Positions 32,713-41,719 of a stretch of DNA of 45,211 nt are shown here, piece after piece. The stretch covers positions 1 to 45,211 of the forward strand of contig UQDU01000016.1 in NCBI GenBank assembly GCA_900539915.1, read 5' to 3'. The notes under the pieces were generated by a model, which searched no databases, was not told where the DNA came from, and saw only the letters and a program-made list of their open reading frames with translations. Positions within the stretch are counted from its first letter, which is position 1, and each line of letters opens with the position of its first letter. Source of the stretch: an uncultured Bacteroidales bacterium (GTDB lineage: Bacteria; Bacteroidota; Bacteroidia; Bacteroidales; Muribaculaceae). Position numbers and translations under genes: made by a program.

Positions 32713-32745
32713 GAACGCACATCTCTCTTTTTTTATTCATTAAAG

Positions 32746-34650
32746 ATGAAAAATCGCATATCAGCTTTTTTAATATCTCTCACCGCTGCGGCATACGCAA
32801 TGGCCGCCCCGTCAATACTTGACATCAAACACTCTATCACCGACGACAACATCATCCCCCCCGAAAGTTTCGAGACGAAATGCCGTGAACTTGAGGAGAG
32901 CTTCTATCTGCGCAACTATGCCAAAGGCTCGTCAAGCGAAGACATGCCTCAGAAACTCGGCACCCCACAGGAATACGAAAAACGTCTGAGCAAGCTCCCG
33001 GCCGAGATAGAGATGCCCTACAACTCGGTGGTAGGCAAATACATAGACATGTATGTGGGCAAGCGGCGCGGTATGGTAAGCGATATGCTCGCCCTCCACA
33101 ATTACTACGGCAACATCTTCCTTGAGGAACTCGAGAAGCAGGGGATGCCCACCGAGCTGCAATACCTCCCGGTGATAGAAAGCGCCCTGAAGCCCAACGC
33201 CGTCAGCCGCGTAGGTGCTACGGGTCTCTGGCAGTTCATGCCGGCCACAGCCAAGGGGCTCGGCATGGAGGTCAACTCCCTCGTGGACGAACGCCGAGAT
33301 CCGCGCATATCATCGCGCAACGCCGCCAAATACCTCAAGCAGCTCTACAACATCTACGGCGACTGGTCACTCGCCATAGCCGCCTACAACTGCGGCCCCG
33401 GCAACGTCAACAAGGCTCTGCGCAGAGCCGGCGGAGGCAAGAAGGACTTCTGGGAAATCTACCGCTTCCTCCCTACTGAAACCCGCGGCTACGTCCCGGC
33501 ATTCATCGCCGCAAATTATGCGATGAACTACTACAAGGAACACAACATACAGCCCCGAGTAGTGAGCCACCAGCTTGTGACAGACACAATCAAGGTCAAC
33601 AAGCGCGTGCACTTCAACCAGATAGCCCAGGTGCTCAACATCCCCATCGATGAAATCAGGATGCTCAATCCGCAATACCGCAAGGATGTAATCCCCGGCG
33701 ACATCAAGCCCTATACCCTCGTGCTCCCCTCCCAGCAGGTGCTCAGCTACGTAATGAGCGAGCCCCAGATACTCGCATATGACGAGGACATATACCGCCG
33801 TCGCACATATGTAGAGCCGCGCACCGCCGACGATGGCAGCGAAGGACTCGAGTACATCGATCCGGGCGCAGAGCAGCCCGACATGGCGCAGAGCCTCAAT
33901 GCCACATATAACCTTGATCTCGTGCAGAGCTTCACCGATCGCCCCGTACAGAAGACCCATGTGGTGACCCGAGGTGAAAATCTTCGCGACATCGCACGTC
34001 AATACGGCGTCAGCGCCACCGACATCAAGAGATGGAACAACCTGCGCCGCGGCAAGGTGAAAGAGGGCGACAAACTCGTCATAGAGACCTATGAAGCCGA
34101 CCTGACAGCCATCCCGTCACGCACCCAGGTCGACACCGAAGCCCTCGTGGCAAGCCGTACAGCCGTCCCTGCGCCACAACGCCGCAGCATGGAGACAGTG
34201 CCGCAGGTCCCTGCGCCCGCACCCAAACAGGAGACACCCGTCACCATAGTACCGGCAGCCACTTCGGCACAGGAGACACCGGCAACTGAGACAACCCCCA
34301 GCGTGCCGCAACGCAGAGTCTACGGTTCCTCAACACGCAATACAACCCCTGAGGCCGCTACCTCAACCGCTCCCGAGAAGCCGAAAACCACCGAAAAGGC
34401 CGCCAACCAACAGACTGTCTCATCAAAAAACAAGGCCGCTACCAACAAGGCTGACAAGCCTTCAAAAGCAAAGACAAAGAAAAACAAGAAGAAGACCTCC
34501 AAACCCAAGACATACACAATCAAGTCAGGCGACACCCTCGAACGCATAGCCAAGCGCAACGGCACCACCGTCAAGGCACTCCAGCGTGCCAACGGCATCA
34601 AAGGCAGCAGCATCCGCCCCGGCCAAAAACTCACCATCCCCAAGAAGTAA
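32746..34650 (+). CDS. Membrane-bound-type lytic transglycosylase with LysM repeats (MltD-like)
   Basis: Cleaves peptidoglycan strands in the periplasm. The 634-residue protein has a signal peptide (to about residue 21) and an SLT domain (about 125-260) with catalytic E145 in YLPVIESALKP and the motifs ATGLWQFMPATAKGLG and AIAAYNCGPGNVNKAL. A first LysM follows (THVVTRGENLRDIARQYGVS, about 404-446), then a Pro/Thr/Lys-rich linker (about 460-585) and a C-terminal LysM (YTIKSGDTLERIAKRNG, about 588-634). The linker is long and basic for the family. A family A repeat begins 14 bases after the stop. Confidence 0.93.
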   Translation: MKNRISAFLISLTAAAYAMAAPSILDIKHSITDDNIIPPESFETKCRELEESFYLRNYAKGSSSEDMPQKLGTPQEYEKRLSKLPAEIEMPYNSVVGKYIDMYVGKRRGMVSDMLALHNYYGNIFLEELEKQGMPTELQYLPVIESALKPNAVSRVGATGLWQFMPATAKGLGMEVNSLVDERRDPRISSRNAAKYLKQLYNIYGDWSLAIAAYNCGPGNVNKALRRAGGGKKDFWEIYRFLPTETRGYVPAFIAANYAMNYYKEHNIQPRVVSHQLVTDTIKVNKRVHFNQIAQVLNIPIDEIRMLNPQYRKDVIPGDIKPYTLVLPSQQVLSYVMSEPQILAYDEDIYRRRTYVEPRTADDGSEGLEYIDPGAEQPDMAQSLNATYNLDLVQSFTDRPVQKTHVVTRGENLRDIARQYGVSATDIKRWNNLRRGKVKEGDKLVIETYEADLTAIPSRTQVDTEALVASRTAVPAPQRRSMETVPQVPAPAPKQETPVTIVPAATSAQETPATETTPSVPQRRVYGSSTRNTTPEAATSTAPEKPKTTEKAANQQTVSSKNKAATNKADKPSKAKTKKNKKKTSKPKTYTIKSGDTLERIAKRNGTTVKALQRANGIKGSSIRPGQKLTIPKK

Positions 34651-34663
34651 CAGGCAACAAACC

Positions 34664-34763
34664 AATGCCGCTAACTTAAGGAATGCACCCATTGCAGTAG
34701 GGACATGCCATGGCATGTCCCTACTACATAGGAACGCCAGTTAAGCATTAACAACTGCTCATT
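34664..34763. repeat. Collapsed family A repeat, copy 4
   Basis: Here the two inverted heads have merged into a single 28-bp perfect palindrome (34697-34724: GTAGG, the 18-bp core, CCTAC). The left edge CTAACTTAAGGAATGCACCCAT and the right edge CTACATAGGAACGCCAG match the other family A copies, but the spacer and one palindrome are lost. It lies between the transglycosylase and the rimP promoter. Confidence 0.78.
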
Positions 34764-34906
34764 GCGCATAACGGAGCCTCCGTAGGAAACTGATTTTTTA
34801 GGCAGCGCATATGTGTTAAAAGTAGGCTAATGCGCCCTATTAAAAGTTAAATTTTACTAATCGTGAGTCTTATAACGCCACAACTTCCTTAATATTAGGC
34901 GTATGA

Positions 34907-34938
34907 TTTGGCATTTACGATAAAAAATGCTAATTTTG
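34907..34938 (+). promoter_or_regulatory. Promoter of rimP-nusA-infB
   Basis: TTTG at 34907-34910, 20 bases, TAATTTTG at 34931-34938: full consensus match. Transcription would start near 34945, about 90 bases before rimP. Confidence 0.85.
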
Positions 34939-34961
34939 TGGTATTCCTAACACCGCGAGCG

Positions 34962-34988
34962 GAGGGGGCAATCAGCCTTCTCTTTTTT
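34962..34988 (+). terminator. Terminator-like hairpin in the rimP-nusA leader (possible attenuator)
   Basis: GAGGGGGC (34962-34969), loop AATCA, GCCTTCTC (34975-34982) forms an 8-bp stem with two G-U pairs. It is followed at once by TTTTTTG. It lies about 17-44 bases into the predicted transcript and 48 bases before the rimP start, so it is placed to end transcription before the operon. As NusA stimulates pausing and termination at such hairpins, autoregulation is an attractive inference. Confidence 0.55.
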
Positions 34989-35035
34989 GTTTAGGTATGC
35001 ACCTGAACCAAAGTTCGCCATATGACCATACCGCA

Positions 35036-35500
35036 ATGATTGACAAGCAACTCATCATAGACACCGTAGAAAAGGCTATCAAAGATACCGACATATTTTT
35101 GGTAGACGTCCATGTCACCCCCGACAACAACGTGACAGTAGAAATCGACAATCCTACCGGCGTAGACATAGACACCTGCATGCGCATAACACGTGCCATA
35201 GAGGCCGACGTGGACCGCGATGTCGAGGACTACGAGCTGGAAGTTGGAAGCGCCGGACTTACGGCCCCTTTCAAGGTCAAAGGCCAGTATCTCAAAAACA
35301 TCGGCAACGACATTGTGGTGCTGACACGCGACGGCCGCAAAATCAAAGGCGTGCTCAAGGACGCCACCGACGACACATTCACGGTTACGGTGTCAAAAAA
35401 AGTCAAACTCGAAGGCAAGAAGCGCCCTGAAATGGTAGAAGAGGACATCACCATGCCCATCGCCGACACCAAGAGCGTGACATATGACATCAAATTCTGA
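35036..35500 (+). CDS. rimP: Ribosome maturation factor RimP
   Basis: Assists late assembly of the 30S subunit. The 154-residue protein has the N-terminal alpha/beta domain (FLVDVHVTPDNNVTVEIDNPTGVDIDTC) with YELEVGSAGLTAPF near residues 62-75. The C-terminal SH3-like domain (VVLTRDGRKIKGVLKDATDD, about 88-110) follows. I chose the ATG at 35036 because MIDKQLIIDTVEKAI is the usual start of the family; an ATG at 34997 would add 13 residues without family support. nusA follows after 51 bases. Confidence 0.93.
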   Translation: MIDKQLIIDTVEKAIKDTDIFLVDVHVTPDNNVTVEIDNPTGVDIDTCMRITRAIEADVDRDVEDYELEVGSAGLTAPFKVKGQYLKNIGNDIVVLTRDGRKIKGVLKDATDDTFTVTVSKKVKLEGKKRPEMVEEDITMPIADTKSVTYDIKF

Positions 35501-35551
35501 GACATTTATTATCAACGACATATAAAATACACCTATTAGATACACAACGAG

Positions 35552-36982
35552 ATGGCTAAGAAAGTAGAAGCTCCTAACATGGTGGAGCGTTTTGCCGAAT
35601 TTAAGGAACTCAAAAACATCGACAAAGCCACTATGATAAGTGTGCTGGAAGAATCTTTCCGCAACGTCCTCGCCAAAATGTTTGGCACCGATGAAAACCT
35701 CGATGTCATCATGAACCCCGACAAGGGCGACGTGCAGATATTCCAGAACCTGGAGGTGGTACCCGACGGTACAGTGACCGACCCCAACACACAGATCGGA
35801 CTTACCGACGCCCGTGCCGACCATGACCCCGATGTGGAAATCGGAGAGGAACACACCAAGGAGATTTTCTTTGCCGACTTCGGCCGCCGTGCCATCCTCA
35901 ACCTGCGCCAGACACTCCAGAGCAAGATTCTTGACCTGCAGAAGGAGAACATCTACGCCAAGTTCAAGGAACTCGAGGGTGAAATCGTCACCGGCGAAGT
36001 GTACCAGACATGGTCAAAGGAGACCCTGCTCCTTGACGACGACAAGAACGAGCTGCTTCTGCCCAAAAGCGAATCAATCCCCGGCGACTACTTCCGTAAA
36101 GGCGAGACAGTCCGCGCCGTCATATCAAGCGTTGACAACAAGAACAACAACCCAAAAATCACCGTATCGCGCACAAGCGACAACTTCCTGCGCCGCCTCT
36201 TCGAACTTGAAGTGCCCGAAATCCACGACGGACTCATCAACATCCGCGCCGTGGCCCGCATCCCGGGCGAACGCGCCAAGATAGCCGTAGAGAGCTACGA
36301 TGACCGCATCGACCCTGTAGGCGCATGCGTGGGTGTCAAAGGCTCACGCATCCACGGCATCGTACGCGAGCTCCGCAACGAGAACATCGATGTCATCAAC
36401 TATACCGCCAACCCCACCCTCTTCATCCAGCGAGCATTAAGCCCTGCACGTATCTCATCGATACGCCTTGACGAGGAGGAGAAGAAAGCCGAGGTATTCC
36501 TGCGCCCCGAAGAAGTGTCGCTCGCTATCGGCAAGGGCGGCCTCAACATCAAACTCGCTTCAATGCTCACCGGCTATGTCATCGACGTCTACCGCGACAC
36601 CGAAGAAGCTTACGAGGAGGACATCTACCTTGACGAATTTAAGGACGAGATAGAGCCTTGGGTAATCGACGCCCTCAAAAACATCGGCTGCGTGACCGCA
36701 AAAAGCGTGCTCAACACACCGCGCCAGACCCTCATCGACAAAGCCGACCTCGAAGAGGAGACCGTCGACAACGTACTGTCAGTGCTCAATGCCGAGTTTG
36801 AAGACGAGGACGGCGCAGAAGCCGAAGCCGAAGTTGAAGCCGAAGTTTCAGATGCTGAAAAAGCAGCCGATAACGCTGCCACCGACGATGCAAAAGCCAC
36901 CGATGCAAAAGCGGCATCCGAGGCCGAAGCCGAGAAGATTGATGATGATGTAGCCGACGAGGCCGAAAAACTCGTAGAATAA
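35552..36982 (+). CDS. nusA: Transcription termination/antitermination factor NusA
   Basis: RNA polymerase-binding factor controlling pausing, termination and antitermination. Domains in order: N-terminal RNAP-binding domain (about 1-150), S1 (about 151-225), KH1 and KH2 (about 230-370; GVKGSRIHGIVRELRNENIDVINY and AIGKGGLNIKLASMLTGY), and one helical repeat (about 370-420). An acidic Ala/Glu/Asp-rich tail of about 55 residues (EAEAEVEAEVSDAEKAADNA and onward) ends the protein. The tail is low-complexity and probably disordered. Second gene of rimP-nusA-infB. Confidence 0.95.
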   Translation: MAKKVEAPNMVERFAEFKELKNIDKATMISVLEESFRNVLAKMFGTDENLDVIMNPDKGDVQIFQNLEVVPDGTVTDPNTQIGLTDARADHDPDVEIGEEHTKEIFFADFGRRAILNLRQTLQSKILDLQKENIYAKFKELEGEIVTGEVYQTWSKETLLLDDDKNELLLPKSESIPGDYFRKGETVRAVISSVDNKNNNPKITVSRTSDNFLRRLFELEVPEIHDGLINIRAVARIPGERAKIAVESYDDRIDPVGACVGVKGSRIHGIVRELRNENIDVINYTANPTLFIQRALSPARISSIRLDEEEKKAEVFLRPEEVSLAIGKGGLNIKLASMLTGYVIDVYRDTEEAYEEDIYLDEFKDEIEPWVIDALKNIGCVTAKSVLNTPRQTLIDKADLEEETVDNVLSVLNAEFEDEDGAEAEAEVEAEVSDAEKAADNAATDDAKATDAKAASEAEAEKIDDDVADEAEKLVE

Positions 36983-37054
36983 GTCCATCGCCACCTCCTC
37001 CCACCTCAAAATCATCATCAGTAACCCCAATAAAGACAATCCCCTAAACGATAT

Positions 37055-39934
37055 ATGGCGAGAACGAAAATCAGTAAAGTAGCAAAGGATTTCAACATAT
37101 CAGTACAGACTGCAGTGGAATTCTTGCGCAAAAAAAACATCACAATCGACGACAACCCAAATGCTCGCATTGACGATGACGCATACGACATGCTGGCCAG
37201 AGAGTTTCAGCCCGACCAGGCGCTGAAGACACGCTCTGAGCGTCAGGCTGCAGACCGTCAGAAAGAGAAGGTAGTCACCCCTGCTGCACCAAAGGAGGCG
37301 CAGGCTAATGAAGAGGTGGAAATCAAAGTAACCCACCCCTCCGCTCCCCGCGTTCTCGGCCGTATCGACCTGACAACGGGGAAACCGATAGAGGAGCCTA
37401 AGGAAGAGAGCAAGCCAGCCGAAGCCCCCAAGGCCGAAAGCAAGCCTGTGGAGACACCTGTGGCCAAGCCCCAGCCCGAAACCAAGCCTGAGCAGCCCAA
37501 AGAGCCCGTGAAGCCGGCGGAAACACCCAAAGCTCCGGAGCCAAAGGAAGCCCCTGTAGCCAAGGAGAAAGCTCCCGAAAAGCCTCAGCCGGCTCCGGCA
37601 GCCGAAAAGGCGCCCTCAGCAGCTCCATCACCGGCCCCTAAAGCCGAGGCCCAGCCCAAAGAGCAGCCGGCGGCAACCGACAGCAAGCCCAAAGGGGAGG
37701 CTGTGTTCACCACAGCCACTACCATACAGGGCCCGACGCTCAATATCGTCGGCAAAATAGACCTGGATGCCATCAACCAGACCACACGCCCGAAAAAGAA
37801 GAGCAAAGACCAGCGCAAATCAGGAGATGCCGCAGCTGCCGGCGAGCGTCACAAACGCAAGCGCATCGGCGGCCGCGAGAAGGTCGACATCGAACGCCAC
37901 GGCCAGAACCAGCAGCAGGGTGGCGGCGGTAACGGTGGCGGCGAACGTCGCAACGGCAACCAGCAAGGCGGCAACCGCCGCGGAAATGACCGCAAGAACG
38001 AAAACAAGCGTCCGCAGCATACCGAAATCAAGGAGGAGGACGTACAGAAGCAGGTTAAAGACACTCTGGCTCGTCTGACCAGCAAGGACAAGGGTCAGAA
38101 GAGAGGTGCCAAATGGCGCAAAGAGAAACGCGAGGCATTCGCTAACCGCGAGCGCGAGGCCGCACAGCTTGAAGCAGCCGAAAACAAGGTGCTCAAGCTG
38201 ACCGAGTTCGTGACCGCCAACGACCTTGCATCGATGATGGATGTGCCTATCAACAACATCATCGCCACCTGCATGACCCTCGGCGTGATGGTATCCATAA
38301 ACCAGCGCCTGGATGCCGAGACCATCAATATCGTGGCCGAAGAGTTCGGCTTCAAGACCGAATACGTATCTGCCGAGGTCGTAGAAGCCATCCATCAGGA
38401 AGAGGACAAGGAGGAAGACTTAGAGACACGTCCGCCCATCGTCACAGTCATGGGCCATGTGGACCACGGCAAGACTTCGCTCCTTGACTACATACGTAAC
38501 GCCAACGTCATAGCCGGAGAGGCCGGCGGCATCACACAGCACATTGGTGCCTACAATGTCAAGCTCTCCGACGGACGCCACATAACATTCCTTGACACCC
38601 CGGGCCACGAAGCCTTCACCGCCATGCGTGCCCGCGGCGCCAAAGTGACCGACATCGTAATCGTCATCGTAGCCGCTGACGACGATGTGATGCCCCAGAC
38701 CGTCGAAGCACTCAACCATGCCTCGGCTGCCGGTGTGCCCATAGTATTCGCCATCAACAAGATAGACAAGCCGGCCGCCAATCCCGACAAAATCAAGGAG
38801 CAGCTTGCAGCCATGAACTATCTGGTGGAAGAATGGGGCGGCAAATACCAGAGCCAGGACATCTCCGCCAAGAAGGGTATCGGCGTAGAGGAACTGATGG
38901 AGAAGGTGCTTCTTGAAGCCGAACTCCTCGAACTCAAGGCCAACCCCAACCGCAACGCCACCGGCTCAATCATAGAGTCATCGCTTGACAAGGGCCGTGG
39001 ATATGTGGCCACAGTGCTCGTCAGCAACGGCACACTCCATGTCGGCGACACCATCCTCGCCGGTACACACTACGGCAAAGTCAAGGCGATGTTCAACGAG
39101 CGTAACCAGCGCATCAAAGAGGCCGGACCGGCGACACCTGTTCTCATCCTCGGTCTCAACGGCGCTCCTACAGCCGGCGACACATTCAATGTCATGGACT
39201 CGGAGCAGGAAGCCCGCGAAATCGCAGGCAAGCGCGAGCAGCTCCAGCGCGAGCAGGGCATGCGTACCGCCAAGCGACTCACCCTCGAGGACATCGGACG
39301 CCGCCGCATCATCGGCAACTTCCAGGAGCTCAACATCATCGTCAAAGGTGATGTGGACGGCTCTATCGAGGCTCTGTCTGACTCGCTCATCAAGCTGTCG
39401 ACCGACGAGATACAGGTCAATGTGCTTCACAAGGCCGTCGGCGAGATTTCAGAAAGCGATGTCACCCTCGCAGCAGCTTCCGATGCCGTCATCATCGGCT
39501 TCCAGGTGCGTCCCTCACTGGCCGCACGCCGCGCCGCCGAGCGTGACGGTGTGGAAATACGCCTCTACTCTGTCATCTATCAGGCCATCGAGGAGGTCAA
39601 GGACGCCATGGAAGGCATGCTTGCCCCCGAACTCAAGGAGGAAATCACCGGCACCGCCGAAGTGCTTCAGGTATATCACATATCCAAGGTGGGCACCATC
39701 GCCGGAGCAATCGTCCGCGAGGGCAAAATCAAGCGTGGCAGCAAGGTGCGCCTCATCCGTGACGGCATCGTCCGCTACACAGGCGACCTCGGCTCACTCA
39801 AACGCTTCAAGGACGATGTCAAGGAGGTGCTTTCAGGATATGACTGCGGTCTGTCGATAGCCGGATACAACGACATCCAGGAAGGCGACATGATCGAGGC
39901 CTTCGAAGAGATTGAAGTCAAAAAGACACTGTAA
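37055..39934 (+). CDS. infB: Translation initiation factor IF-2
   Basis: GTPase that brings initiator tRNA to the 30S subunit. The 959-residue protein has an N-terminal IF2_N helix bundle (RTKISKVAKDFNISVQTAVEF), then a long disordered region (about 75-345) rich in Pro/Lys/Glu/Ala and later in Gly/Arg/Asn/Gln. A second IF2_N-like module follows (LKLTEFVTANDLASMMDVPI). The G domain has GHVDHGKTS near 467-475, DTPGHEAF and NKIDKP. Domains II-IV complete the protein to VKKTL. 72 bases after nusA. Confidence 0.96.
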   Translation: MARTKISKVAKDFNISVQTAVEFLRKKNITIDDNPNARIDDDAYDMLAREFQPDQALKTRSERQAADRQKEKVVTPAAPKEAQANEEVEIKVTHPSAPRVLGRIDLTTGKPIEEPKEESKPAEAPKAESKPVETPVAKPQPETKPEQPKEPVKPAETPKAPEPKEAPVAKEKAPEKPQPAPAAEKAPSAAPSPAPKAEAQPKEQPAATDSKPKGEAVFTTATTIQGPTLNIVGKIDLDAINQTTRPKKKSKDQRKSGDAAAAGERHKRKRIGGREKVDIERHGQNQQQGGGGNGGGERRNGNQQGGNRRGNDRKNENKRPQHTEIKEEDVQKQVKDTLARLTSKDKGQKRGAKWRKEKREAFANREREAAQLEAAENKVLKLTEFVTANDLASMMDVPINNIIATCMTLGVMVSINQRLDAETINIVAEEFGFKTEYVSAEVVEAIHQEEDKEEDLETRPPIVTVMGHVDHGKTSLLDYIRNANVIAGEAGGITQHIGAYNVKLSDGRHITFLDTPGHEAFTAMRARGAKVTDIVIVIVAADDDVMPQTVEALNHASAAGVPIVFAINKIDKPAANPDKIKEQLAAMNYLVEEWGGKYQSQDISAKKGIGVEELMEKVLLEAELLELKANPNRNATGSIIESSLDKGRGYVATVLVSNGTLHVGDTILAGTHYGKVKAMFNERNQRIKEAGPATPVLILGLNGAPTAGDTFNVMDSEQEAREIAGKREQLQREQGMRTAKRLTLEDIGRRRIIGNFQELNIIVKGDVDGSIEALSDSLIKLSTDEIQVNVLHKAVGEISESDVTLAAASDAVIIGFQVRPSLAARRAAERDGVEIRLYSVIYQAIEEVKDAMEGMLAPELKEEITGTAEVLQVYHISKVGTIAGAIVREGKIKRGSKVRLIRDGIVRYTGDLGSLKRFKDDVKEVLSGYDCGLSIAGYNDIQEGDMIEAFEEIEVKKTL

Positions 39935-39952
39935 AACAAGATGTAAGAGTAT

Positions 39953-40402
39953 ATGCGTAACGCATATATCAACATAGGTTCCAACGAGGGCGACCGCCAC
40001 CACAACATAGAGGTGGCGGTCGCCCTCGTAATTGAAATGACAGCCGGAGCCGTCGGCATCAGCAGCGAAGACGCCGATTGCGCCCTGTCGGAGATATACG
40101 AAAGCGAGCCATGGGGCTATGACTCGCCTAACAGATTCCTCAACCAAGGGATGAGAATCGCCGTGCCATCCGACATGTCGCCATATGACATATTGGACAT
40201 ACTGCTGAGAGCACAACACACAATCAGCACCCGGTCACACCGCCGCAGTGACGGCAGCTATGCCGACCGTCTCATAGATATAGACTTCATAGCACTGGAC
40301 GATGTCACGATAGACTCCGAGCGGCTCACATTGCCTCATCCACGCGCACACCTGCGCGCATTTGTCATGCATCCTCTCACAGAGACCCTCCCGAAGCGGT
40401 AA
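39953..40402 (+). CDS. folK: 2-amino-4-hydroxy-6-hydroxymethyldihydropteridine pyrophosphokinase
   Basis: Transfers pyrophosphate from ATP to the pterin in folate synthesis. Family features in the 149-residue protein are the start AYINIGSNEGDRHHNI and the YESEPWGY-NRFLNQ segment (about 49-65). The metal/ATP region DRLIDIDFIAL (about 103-113) and LPHPRAHLRAFVMHPL near the end complete the set. It follows infB by 18 bases. Its stop codon abuts that of the convergent TPM gene with no base between them. Confidence 0.9.
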   Translation: MRNAYINIGSNEGDRHHNIEVAVALVIEMTAGAVGISSEDADCALSEIYESEPWGYDSPNRFLNQGMRIAVPSDMSPYDILDILLRAQHTISTRSHRRSDGSYADRLIDIDFIALDDVTIDSERLTLPHPRAHLRAFVMHPLTETLPKR

Positions 40403-41719
40403 TCACCAGCCACCGCTGGCACCGCCGCCCATCGTGGAGCCGCCGCCAAAGGAGCCGCCGGAGAAACCGCCACCACCGCCGAATCCGCCACGGCCACCGC
40501 CTCCGGGCAATATCACCACTGGAGGAAGTTTGGCTATCGGATATGTACGGTTGAAATTGTTGCGGCAATGATTGCAGTGGAATATCTTGGCTCCAATCCC
40601 CTCGGTGGTCACTGACGGCTTGCGCAGGACCTGATTGCCCACAAGACGGGCCGAGCGTGTATGGCACAAATCACACTCCACATACTGCGATGAATGGTTG
40701 ACATACGGCTCGACCACCGTATCATGGCACACAGGGCACAGCCACACGTCATAGTCAACAGAATTAAGTTCCTCCTCGGTGTTTTGCGGAGCTGTCAGAT
40801 ACTGATTATCAGTCACCTCGTCGAGCCGCTGCATCTTGCCGTGGCCGTTAGGACACAGGCGCGGACGCATACGGATGCGCCGCAGCTTGACAGTTATCAC
40901 CCACCACAGAAGCAGTGGGAGTCCGCAACCGAATATGGCCAGCATCAGAGCCGGCACACGCAGACGCATGATTTTGTCATAACGCATATGCGCACTGTCA
41001 CGGCGTGTGGATACAAGCACATAGATGTACACGAGAATCAGGATAGCCGTAATGACCACACCGAATATGAAATATCCCTTGAAAAACTGTCCGAGAGTCA
41101 GGTCGTCCTCGTCACGTGCACCGGCATTGTTGGGATATTTCGACATCAGTTCATCCCGGGCGGCAGGGTCGGCGAGTATCTCGTTTAAAGCATTGACAGC
41201 CGCGATGGTGCCGCCGTCATAATCTTCCCGGGCCATGCGCGGAGCCATGACATTGCGGATGATACGGCTCGCAATTGCATCCGGTATAAGCCCCTCCACG
41301 CCCTGGCCGGTACGTATCACCGCCCGGCGCTGGTCACGGCTTATCAATATCAGCAGTCCGTTGTCCTTGTCCTGTTTGCCTATGGCCCATGATTCAAACA
41401 GGTCGGTGGCATAGGTGTCGAGGTCATCGGTATCGGCACTGTCAATCACCACCACCACAGGCTCGGCAGAGGTAGTGCGCCATATGTTGCCGAGAGTGCC
41501 GTCAAGCTCGCGCACAGCTGCATCCGACAGGATGCCGGCGGGATCGGACACATAGCGTGTGCTGTCAGAGAGATGCACGTTGGGGATGTCTGCAACGGAG
41601 TATTCGGCCCTGGAAGGCAGAGCCACAGCAAGCAGCATCGCCATCAACATCATCAGATGTGTATTGATGCCGCTACGCATAGCTATAAGTTTATTCATAT
41701 ATGGAAGGATACTTTTCAT
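40403..41719 (-). CDS. TPM-domain membrane protein with zinc ribbons and Gly-rich tail
   Basis: A 438-residue protein. Signal peptide in the first 40 residues; TPM (YgcG/Psb32) domain about 45-190 (VSDPAGILSDAAVRELDGTL ... GQGVEGLIPDAIASRII). Two transmembrane helices lie near 215-240 and 258-280. A cytoplasmic part has cysteine pairs CPVCHD, CDLCHT and CNHCRNN, and the tail from about 405 is almost all Gly/Phe/Ser (GGGGRGGFGGGGGFSGG). TPM proteins bind metal and some are phosphatases; the role here is unknown. Its start codon shares one base with the dgt stop (TGATG), so the two are coupled. Confidence 0.85.
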   Translation of the reverse strand: MKSILPYMNKLIAMRSGINTHLMMLMAMLLAVALPSRAEYSVADIPNVHLSDSTRYVSDPAGILSDAAVRELDGTLGNIWRTTSAEPVVVVIDSADTDDLDTYATDLFESWAIGKQDKDNGLLILISRDQRRAVIRTGQGVEGLIPDAIASRIIRNVMAPRMAREDYDGGTIAAVNALNEILADPAARDELMSKYPNNAGARDEDDLTLGQFFKGYFIFGVVITAILILVYIYVLVSTRRDSAHMRYDKIMRLRVPALMLAIFGCGLPLLLWWVITVKLRRIRMRPRLCPNGHGKMQRLDEVTDNQYLTAPQNTEEELNSVDYDVWLCPVCHDTVVEPYVNHSSQYVECDLCHTRSARLVGNQVLRKPSVTTEGIGAKIFHCNHCRNNFNRTYPIAKLPPVVILPGGGGRGGFGGGGGFSGGSFGGGSTMGGGASGGW

